Shown in pieces: positions 58,240-64,000 of a DNA stretch of 64,000 nt; position 1 is the first letter of the stretch; each line of letters opens with the position of its first letter. The stretch spans positions 1-64,000 of the forward strand of contig UQVK01000010.1 in the NCBI GenBank assembly GCA_900544445.1, written 5' to 3'. Source of the stretch: an uncultured Lachnospiraceae bacterium. GTDB taxonomy: Bacteria > Bacillota > Clostridia > Lachnospirales > Lachnospiraceae. The notes under the pieces are model-generated. The model was not told where the DNA came from, made no database searches, and saw only the letters and a list, made by a program, of their open reading frames with translations. The position numbers and the translations under genes were made by a program.

Positions 58240-60036
58240 ATGGCATTTGACGGTATTACTATCGCAGCAGTCAGAAAGGAGCTTTCCGATGCGCTCACAG
58301 GCGGACGGGTCTATAAAATCGCCCAGCCGGAGCCGGATGAGCTGCTTCTTACCATAAAAAACAACAGCAGCCAGTACCGGCTCACCCTGTCCGCGTCGGC
58401 TTCCCTCCCGCTCGCATTTCTCACAGGAAAAAATAAAACCAGCCCCATGACTGCTCCCAACTTCTGTATGCTCCTGCGCAAACATATCCAGAACGGCAGG
58501 ATTCTCTCCATCACCCAGCCCGGCATGGAGCGGATTCTGAATTTTCAGATCGAGCATCTGGATGAAATGGGGGACCTGCGCACCAAGCAGCTCATCGTGG
58601 AGCTGATGGGCAAACACAGCAACATCATTTTCTGCGATGAAAACAACGTAATCATCGACAGCATCAAGCACATTTCCGGCATGGTCAGCTCCGTCCGCGA
58701 GGTGCTTCCCGGCAAGGATTATTTCATCCCCCACACCCAGGACAAGGAAAATCCGCTGGGAACAGACCGGACCCGGTTCATGGAGCGGGTATTTTCCGGC
58801 GCCCAGCCCTGCTTCAAGGCGCTCTATACCTCCTTCACCGGCCTGTCTCCCGCCATCGCCCATGAAATCTGCTACCGGGCGGGCGGAAACGCGGACCTGT
58901 CCACCGCCGCTCTGGACGAGGACGGGAGGCAGGCGCTTTGGGAGGCCTTTTCGCACATGATGGAAGAAGTGCGCACGGAACATTTTTCTCCCTGCATCGT
59001 CTATGAAGGCAGCAGCAGAGGCGCCGACGCACAGGAGGCCCCTTCATCCGGCCGGAGCCTTTCCGTCCCGGCGGAGTACGCCGCCCTGACCCTGACTTCC
59101 TATCCGCCAGCGCTGCGAAAGGATTATGCCTCCATCTCCGCCCTTCTGGAGGATTATTACGCGGAGAAAAATACGGTCACCAGAATCCGCCAGCGCTCCT
59201 CAGACCTCAGACGAATCGTTTCCACCGCCCTGGAGCGGAATATAAAAAAATACGACCTGCAGATCAGGCAGATGCGGGACACGGAAAAACGGGACAAATA
59301 CCGGGTGTACGGAGAGCTTTTAAACACCTACGGCTACAGCGCCGAACCGGGCGCGAAGTCTCTCACCTGCCCCAACTACTATACGGGAGAGGACATCACC
59401 ATTCCGCTGGATCCCACCCTCTCCACCGGCGAAAACGCGAAAAAGTATTTTGAAAAGTACAACAAGCTAAAGCGTACCTTCGAAGCGCTTTCTGATCTCA
59501 CGCTGGAGACGAAGGCGGAGGTGGAGCACCTGGAATCCATCAGCACCTCCCTGGACATCGCGCAGAAGGAGGAGGATCTGGTACAGATCCGCGAGGAGCT
59601 GATCGAAAGCGGCTACATCCGCAGAAAAGGCCCCGGCCGGGGGAAAAAGGTGAAAATCACCAGCGTTCCCTTCCACTATGTAAGCGGTGACGGCTATGAC
59701 ATTTATGTGGGAAAAAATAACTACCAGAACGAAGAGCTGACCTTCCGCTTTGCCACCGGCGGCGACTGGTGGTTTCACGCCAAGGGAATCCCCGGCTCCC
59801 ATGTGATCGTAAAATCCAGGGGAGAAGAGCTTCCCGACGCCACCTTTGAAGACGCGGCAAGGCTTGCCGCCTACTATTCCAAGGGCCGGGGAAATGAAAA
59901 GGTGGAAGTGGACTATACAGAGAAAAAGAACGTGAAGAAGCCCGCCGGAGGAAAGCCCGGCTTTGTGGTCTACTATACCAACTACTCCATGATGATCGAC
60001 TCCAACATCAGCGGACTGAAACAGGTGGAAACGTAA
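58240..60036 (+). CDS. rqcH: NFACT family protein RqcH (Rqc2 homologue)
   Basis: A 598-residue ribosome-quality-control factor that binds stalled 50S subunits and recruits Ala-tRNA for C-terminal tailing. The NFACT-N domain begins MAFDGITIAAVRKEL, with MLLRKHIQNGRI and ELMGKHSNIIF. A coiled-coil middle (~290-430) precedes the NFACT-R domain (~470-575; GGDWWFHAKGIPGSHVIVK). ATG 58240 is preceded by GGAAGG. Often annotated as a fibronectin-binding protein. It is divergent from yicC and ends in a bidirectional terminator. Confidence 0.94.
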   Translation: MAFDGITIAAVRKELSDALTGGRVYKIAQPEPDELLLTIKNNSSQYRLTLSASASLPLAFLTGKNKTSPMTAPNFCMLLRKHIQNGRILSITQPGMERILNFQIEHLDEMGDLRTKQLIVELMGKHSNIIFCDENNVIIDSIKHISGMVSSVREVLPGKDYFIPHTQDKENPLGTDRTRFMERVFSGAQPCFKALYTSFTGLSPAIAHEICYRAGGNADLSTAALDEDGRQALWEAFSHMMEEVRTEHFSPCIVYEGSSRGADAQEAPSSGRSLSVPAEYAALTLTSYPPALRKDYASISALLEDYYAEKNTVTRIRQRSSDLRRIVSTALERNIKKYDLQIRQMRDTEKRDKYRVYGELLNTYGYSAEPGAKSLTCPNYYTGEDITIPLDPTLSTGENAKKYFEKYNKLKRTFEALSDLTLETKAEVEHLESISTSLDIAQKEEDLVQIREELIESGYIRRKGPGRGKKVKITSVPFHYVSGDGYDIYVGKNNYQNEELTFRFATGGDWWFHAKGIPGSHVIVKSRGEELPDATFEDAARLAAYYSKGRGNEKVEVDYTEKKNVKKPAGGKPGFVVYYTNYSMMIDSNISGLKQVET

Positions 60037-60055
60037 ATTTTCAGGCGTACGTAGC

Positions 60056-60094
60056 AAAACCCCGCCACACGATATTTTCGTCCGGCGGGGTTTT
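60056..60094. terminator. Bidirectional terminator between rqcH and the coat gene
   Basis: AAAACCCCGCC/GGCGGGGTTTT 11-bp stem with T runs on both strands, 20 bp after rqcH and 39 bp after the convergent coat-protein gene. Confidence 0.9.
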
Positions 60095-60132
60095 CACTGA
60101 TCTTTTTCCTGTCCTGTCTCAATGTCCGGTTT

Positions 60133-60390
60133 TTAAAGCGTTCCGGAAGTAAAGAGTCCTCTCACGTGGGAAATCTCCTCCGGCGTGGCCTTCTGCGCGG
60201 GCACATAATAGGATTTCTCCCGGGCAAGCTGATACAGCTGCTCCTGGCACTGTTCCGCCGCGTTTCTCATCTGCTTCAGCGTGGTTTTCAGCTCCTTATT
60301 TTCCGTCTGGGCGATCATCTCGCCGTATCTGGTCAGTTCTCCGTTGATTCCGGCGAGCGCATCCGCCACCATCGTTTTTTCCTGCAGCAT
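60133..60390 (-). CDS. CotF-like spore coat protein
   Basis: An 85-residue helical protein of the spore coat CotF group: MLQEKTMVADALAGIN, TENKELKTTLKQMRNAAEQCQ, then a tyrosine-containing YQLAREKSYYVPA tail. It follows a second small coat-like gene by 30 bp in the same direction. Expected to be expressed in the mother cell late in sporulation; no sigma-K promoter was identified. Confidence 0.8.
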   Translation of the reverse strand: MLQEKTMVADALAGINGELTRYGEMIAQTENKELKTTLKQMRNAAEQCQEQLYQLAREKSYYVPAQKATPEEISHVRGLFTSGTL

Positions 60391-60419
60391 TTGTCACACA
60401 TCCTTTCCGCCCTTTGGCC

Positions 60420-60605
60420 TTACTGTAAAAATTTCATGAGCTGCTGTTTGTTCTCCATCGCGGACTTCGCGCCCTGCTCGAAGAACTGTTTGATCTTCGC
60501 ATCCTCCGCCCAGGAGGCGTATTCCTTCATTTTACAGTGGGTCGTATCGCAGCCGCCGATCAGATGGCGCAGGTTCTGCAGGTCAAGTTCTGAAATATTT
60601 GCCAT
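60420..60605 (-). CDS. Small coat-associated protein (61 residues)
   Basis: A 61-residue protein starting MANISELDLQNLRHLIGG at ATG 60605, seven bases after AGAGG (a second ATG two codons upstream is too close to it). It carries C-DTTH-C, a possible metal-binding pair, and a helix FFEQGAKSAMENKQQLMKFL. It is the partner of the CotF-like gene downstream. Assignment rests on context and general resemblance. No transcription signal was recognised in 60606-60808. Confidence 0.6.
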   Translation of the reverse strand: MANISELDLQNLRHLIGGCDTTHCKMKEYASWAEDAKIKQFFEQGAKSAMENKQQLMKFLQ

Positions 60606-60808
60606 TTCCATACCTCTTTTCCGAAGCGGAGCACTTTCACGAAGGATGTTTCTGCGCAGCCGCCTCTTTTTTTCTCCGGTTTACATCATTATTTTGTTCT
60701 GAAAGGTATGAAACTATGCAGGAAGGTTTTTCTTTTTAACAGGCAGTATACGGGCCGCCGAAGGAACAGAAGCCCATAAAAGATTCCTCTGTTCCATGGC
60801 GTGCAGGC

Positions 60809-61633
60809 TTACAATCCCAAATCCTTCCATGGTACGGTCACTTCGATAAAACCGGACGCGTAAGGGCCGATTTCATAGGGCTGCGCGTAAAAAACCACGC
60901 CTTCCTGTGTCAGATAGCTCTGACTGAGAAAATCGGTTTTTGCCCGTATCGTATCCGATGCGTCCTCAAAGTAGCCGTCCTCCGGATGCTCCTCAATTCG
61001 GGAAAGGAATGCCTCTCTTGCCCGCTCATTCACTTCTTCCTCCGAGAGAGGGAGGAGACTTGCGAGCGTTACCTCACTCCCTTCCGTTTCGCTGAAAATA
61101 TGGTTTTCCCGTCCCGGCATTCCATGAGCTCCGCCCGTAAAAAGATAATTATCCTGCCGGATGGAAATCACTCCCTGCACGGCTGTCACCGCCGCCACCG
61201 AATAGTCGTCCGCCCAGGGCGCTGCGCCAGCCGATACCTCCGACTCCCCGAATTCCAGAGCTTCCTCCGCCAGAGAATCTGGCTCCGCCTCATAAGATGC
61301 CATTTTATCCGCGACCCAGTTCCGGAAAAAGCTATTGATGGCTTTCTCCGCCTCCGTATCCCCCTCAAAGACCGGATATTCCAGGGTCACCGTCAACGCC
61401 GCTTCTCCATCCGACGTATTCCAGGCCATTTCCTCCGTTTCCAGATGATACGTATATGCCCCGGCGGTCTGGCTTTCCCCTGCCGTTTCCCCTTTCCCGC
61501 CGGTATCAGTTCCTGCACCTGTTTCTTCTTTTGCCGTATCAGTCGCATTCAGGTCTTCCGCCGTGCCGCAGCCTGTCGGAAGAGACAGCAAAAACGCCGC
61601 GAAAACCGCCAGCGCTTTCCATCTTTTTCCCAT
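60809..61633 (-). CDS. Secreted DUF3298/RsiV-like lipoprotein
   Basis: A 274-residue protein with a signal peptide and lipobox-like LPTGC (cysteine near residue 22), then a Thr/Gly/Glu-rich linker of ~35 residues. The remaining domain fits DUF4163-DUF3298: LTVTLEYPVFEGDTEAEKAIN, the YLFTGGAHGMPGRENHIFS core, LASLLPLSEEEVNERA and QPYEIGPYASGFIEVTVPW. These domains are found in RsiV anti-sigma factors and in stand-alone lipoproteins; no sigma gene adjoins it. The start at 61633 is the family-consistent ATG. Confidence 0.75.
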   Translation of the reverse strand: MGKRWKALAVFAAFLLSLPTGCGTAEDLNATDTAKEETGAGTDTGGKGETAGESQTAGAYTYHLETEEMAWNTSDGEAALTVTLEYPVFEGDTEAEKAINSFFRNWVADKMASYEAEPDSLAEEALEFGESEVSAGAAPWADDYSVAAVTAVQGVISIRQDNYLFTGGAHGMPGRENHIFSETEGSEVTLASLLPLSEEEVNERAREAFLSRIEEHPEDGYFEDASDTIRAKTDFLSQSYLTQEGVVFYAQPYEIGPYASGFIEVTVPWKDLGL

Positions 61634-61819
61634 GATCCACCTCTCCTTTCCTGGAATGATACAATCAGAGTCCATAATATTATGTTCTGTCTTTCTCCTG
61701 TTTATGCTCTTCCCGGACGGGAACAGGAATATAAAATAAACCTTACTCTTCATACAACAGAATTTCTCTGCCTTTTATCATGCCTGTTCGTTTTCCACTG
61801 GGCTTTTCGCGCGATAAGC

Positions 61820-61933
61820 ACAGCGCACGGCAAAGCCGTTCGCTGTACCGGGCAGCTCTCAGCATAGCTGCTCGCTGTCCGTTACCCGTCGGATGTCCGC
61901 ATGTCTGTGCAGGCAAGCTTGCAATCCATGCGG
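61820..61933. repeat. Cluster of hairpins upstream of the lipoprotein gene
   Basis: Consecutive inverted repeats: ACAGCGCACGGC-aaa-GCCGTTCGCTGT (61820-61846), GCAGCT-ctcagcat-AGCTGC, and CCGCATG...CATGCGG enclosing the palindrome GCAAGCTTGC. Open frames that cross it are artefacts of this sequence. The rest of the 61634-62063 gap holds the glgA terminator and nothing else recognisable. Confidence 0.6.
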
Positions 61934-61956
61934 TCGCCCGCCAGGCGCACTCGATC

Positions 61957-61990
61957 AAAAACACCCGGCATCTTCTTCGATGCCGGATGT
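61957..61990 (-). terminator. Terminator of glgA
   Basis: Stem ACATCCGGCATC/GATGCCGGGTGT with a 6-nt loop, followed by TTTT on the minus strand; also works on the plus strand with TTTT after the arm. Confidence 0.85.
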
Positions 61991-62063
61991 TTTTGTATTC
62001 CATATATTCCACAGCGCTGCAGCAGTTTCTGCTTCCGATGCTCTGCCGGCCGCTGAAGCTTTT

Positions 62064-63509
62064 TTAACCGATCAGCCAGTCATACATCTCCTGATATTTT
62101 TTCGCCGAAACATTCCAGGAGAAGTCAACTGCCATGCCTCTGTCTATGATCTTGTTCCATTCGCGCTTCTTATCGTAATAAATCTTTTCTGCATAGCGGA
62201 TTGTTCCCAGCATCTCATGCGCGTTGTAATTACTGAAGCTGAAGCCCGTTCCTGTGCTCTCATATTCGTTATACGGCCACACCGTATCCTTCAGGCCTCC
62301 CGTTTCACGAACAATCGGCACCGTGCCGTAACGCAGAGCAATCAGCTGGCTCAGACCGCAGGGTTCGAACAGGGAAGGCATCAGGAAAGCGTCGCTGGAA
62401 GCGTAAATCCTGTGGGCTACCGCCTCAGAATAATAAATCTGCGCGGATACCTTTCCCTGATATTTCCAGGCGAAATGCCGGAACATATTCTCATAACGCT
62501 CTTCGCCGGTTCCCAGCACAATGAGCTGAATATTATCCTGGCAGAGCTCATCCATCACATAGGCAACCAGATCAAAGCCCTTTTGATCCGTCAGGCGGGA
62601 AACCACGCCGATCACCATGGCTCTGTCGTCCTGATTCAGTCCAAAATCTGCCTGCAGGGACCGTTTGTTCTTGATCTTCTCCTTCCGGAAATTCACCGCG
62701 TTGAAGGTACGGGTGATGAAGGGATCCGTTTCCGGATTGTATTCATCGTAATCGATGCCGTTCACAATGCCCCTCAGGTCGCCGCTTCTGGCGCGCATCA
62801 GGCCATCCAGCCCCTCCCCGTAGAAAGGGGTCTTAATCTCTTCCGCGTAGGTGCTGCTCACCGTCGTAATCGCATCCGCATACACCAGGCCGCCCTTTAA
62901 CAGATTGGCGTCCTTATAGGCTTCCAGCTTATCCGGCGTGAAGAACGACATGGGAAGCCCCGTAATATCCTGTACCTCCTTGATACTCCATTTTCCCTGG
63001 AACTTCAGATTGTGGATCGTCATGACCGTCTTAATTCCACGATAAAAGTCGCTTCCCTGAAATCTTTCATGCAGATAGACAGGAACCAGTCCCGTCTGCC
63101 AGTCATGGCAGTGGATCAGATCAGGCCGGAAATCGATCACGGGCAGGATGGACAGCGCCGCCTTGGAGAAGAACGCGAACTTCTCAATTTCAAACAGCGC
63201 ATTGTCGCAATAGGGTTTGAATCCATTGAAGTAAAACTCGTTATCGATGAAATAGAACTTGATGCCGTCCACTTCTGATTCCATGATTCCCACATACTGG
63301 TTCTGCCAGTGGAAATCCATATAGAAATGCGTTCTGTAGGTCAGCCGGTCCTTCATAGCCTGCGTCATGCAGACATATTTCGGCAGAATCACCCGTACAT
63401 CGTAGTATTCTCTGTCAATGCACTTGGGCAGCGCACCCACCACATCCGCCAGACCGCCTGTTTTTATAAACGGCACGCCTTCCGAAGCCACAAATAGAAT
63501 TTTTTTCAT
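62064..63509 (-). CDS. glgA: Glycogen synthase (ADP-glucose type)
   Basis: A 481-residue GT5 enzyme elongating alpha-1,4-glucan from ADP-glucose. The N-terminal KTGGLADVVGALPK motif binds ADP-glucose; later come LIHCHDWQTGLVPVYL, TTVSSTYAEEI, GVVSRLTDQKGFDLV and the C-terminal SLFEPCGLSQLIALRYGTVP catalytic E-x7-E segment. ATG 63509 has GGGAGG upstream. The other glg genes are not in the window. In clostridia glycogen is made before sporulation; spo0A lies just upstream in the same direction. Confidence 0.96.
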   Translation of the reverse strand: MKKILFVASEGVPFIKTGGLADVVGALPKCIDREYYDVRVILPKYVCMTQAMKDRLTYRTHFYMDFHWQNQYVGIMESEVDGIKFYFIDNEFYFNGFKPYCDNALFEIEKFAFFSKAALSILPVIDFRPDLIHCHDWQTGLVPVYLHERFQGSDFYRGIKTVMTIHNLKFQGKWSIKEVQDITGLPMSFFTPDKLEAYKDANLLKGGLVYADAITTVSSTYAEEIKTPFYGEGLDGLMRARSGDLRGIVNGIDYDEYNPETDPFITRTFNAVNFRKEKIKNKRSLQADFGLNQDDRAMVIGVVSRLTDQKGFDLVAYVMDELCQDNIQLIVLGTGEERYENMFRHFAWKYQGKVSAQIYYSEAVAHRIYASSDAFLMPSLFEPCGLSQLIALRYGTVPIVRETGGLKDTVWPYNEYESTGTGFSFSNYNAHEMLGTIRYAEKIYYDKKREWNKIIDRGMAVDFSWNVSAKKYQEMYDWLIG

Positions 63510-63565
63510 TGCGAATCCTCCCGTAATCAATAAAATATCCTTCTCTAAATTTCGGCTTTGCATTT

Positions 63566-63571
63566 ATTATA
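63566..63571 (-). promoter_or_regulatory. -10 box of the glgA promoter
   Basis: A perfect TATAAT on the minus strand, 57 bp before the glgA start, with only a weak TTTATT 17 bp upstream. It lies between the spo0A stop and glgA, so glgA can be expressed separately. Confidence 0.5.
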
Positions 63572-63629
63572 CATCATCATTGCATTGAAATAAAGGACTT
63601 TTTCTTGGCGGGAGCCATCGTGAAAAGCT

Positions 63630-64000
63630 TCAGCTCTTATATTGCAGACGGATTTTGTCAGCAATCAGAGCGATGAATTCCGAATTGGTCGGCTTTCCCT
63701 TTCCGGTATTGATGGTATAGCCAAACAGCGCATCCAGCGTTTCCATCCTGCCTCTGCTCCATGCCACCTCAATCGCATGGCGGATTGCCCGCTCCACACG
63801 GCTGGGTGTGGTCTGATACTTCTTTGCGATCGTGGGATACAGGATCTTGGTGATGGAATTGAGCATTTCAATATCCTGAACGGACATCATGATCGCTTCC
63901 CTCAGATACTGATATCCCTTGATGTGGGCCGGAACACCGATCTCATGGATCATGTCCGTCACGTCCTTTTCCAGACTGCGCTGCGTCTGACCGGGTGTCT
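63630..64000 (-). CDS. spo0A: Sporulation master regulator Spo0A (C-terminal part)
   Basis: The C-terminal DNA-binding (sigma-A-activating) domain of Spo0A is visible; the receiver domain lies beyond the right edge. The sequence from [20 protein letters not shown] through [20 protein letters not shown], the recognition helix region [18 protein letters not shown] and [19 protein letters not shown] is diagnostic. Upstream residues ([12 protein letters not shown]) belong to the linker. Its presence shows the organism is, or descends from, an endospore former. Confidence 0.96.
   Translation of the reverse strand, partial: TPGQTQRSLEKDVTDMIHEIGVPAHIKGYQYLREAIMMSVQDIEMLNSITKILYPTIAKKYQTTPSRVERAIRHAIEVAWSRGRMETLDALFGYTINTGKGKPTNSEFIALIADKIRLQYKS

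Noticed and set aside
61743..62012. Arg/Cys-rich 89-codon open frame near glgA
   Set aside because: It runs through the glgA terminator and hairpin cluster and has composition typical of noncoding repeats.
1..64000. tRNA and rRNA genes
   Set aside because: No T-loop or anticodon-arm pattern or rRNA sequence was recognised by eye; a tRNAscan run would be decisive.

Overview
The window looks like a chromosome segment of a spore-forming anaerobic member of the Clostridia, most likely Lachnospiraceae. It is fairly GC-rich with strong AAGGAGG-type ribosome binding sites. It carries the end of spo0A, spoIIM, remA, CotF-like coat genes, an Rnf complex subunit, the cmk-ispH-rpsA group, a class I lysyl-tRNA synthetase, FeoB and an Amt-PII fusion. 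I saw no rRNA, tRNA or CRISPR array. Genes at both edges (rnfC and spo0A) are cut by the window.

Layout. 1-7.5 kb: rnfC (partial), an exonuclease-like yprB homologue with a probably leaderless mRNA, a large membrane protein, and rpsA-ispH-cmk. 7.5-16.3 kb: an accessory block holding an ABC-2 exporter with a two-component system, orphan membrane proteins and lipoproteins, an Abi/HEPN gene with its own small terminated RNA, and mazEF. 16.3-27.3 kb: housekeeping genes (FAD oxidoreductase, RpiR regulator, NYN/OST-HTH protein, S66 peptidase, class I LysRS with an extra tRNA-binding domain, sulfatase, Amt-PII). 27.5-31.0 kb: a complete four-gene TniA/TniB-like transposon whose ends and 7-bp target duplication are readable, inserted into the -10 box of the probable amt promoter. 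31-37.7 kb: FeoA-FeoB, a CPBP-like protein, GH51 arabinofuranosidase and a GNAT-VOC fusion. 37.7-47.2 kb: nifS-nifU-mnmA, a MATE/SpoVB flippase, DAHP synthase, a DUF1538 transporter with a tandem PII protein, spoIIM and a NUDIX hydrolase. 47.2-64 kb: rny, recX-recA, a Gly-rich zinc-ribbon protein, cinA-pgsA-rimO-rpoZ-gmk-remA-yicC on one strand, rqcH, small coat proteins, a DUF3298-type lipoprotein, glgA and spo0A.

Three things stand out. First, the Abi gene is preceded by a near-consensus promoter, a 68-nt RNA and an intrinsic terminator, which looks like an RNA-associated defence or toxin unit. Second, the leaders of the sulfatase, arabinofuranosidase and recA genes share one architecture despite unrelated sequence: a [GC hairpin + Shine-Dalgarno] unit of about 30 bp is present twice, with two tall hairpins between the copies; the lysS leader looks like half of it. 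Third, a palindromic repeat family beginning GTTACT.TTCAG.CCAG occurs at 7.6, 31.0 and 48.9 kb with different hairpin cores.

All calls come from reading the sequence. Family names rest on recognised motifs and length. No database search was run.
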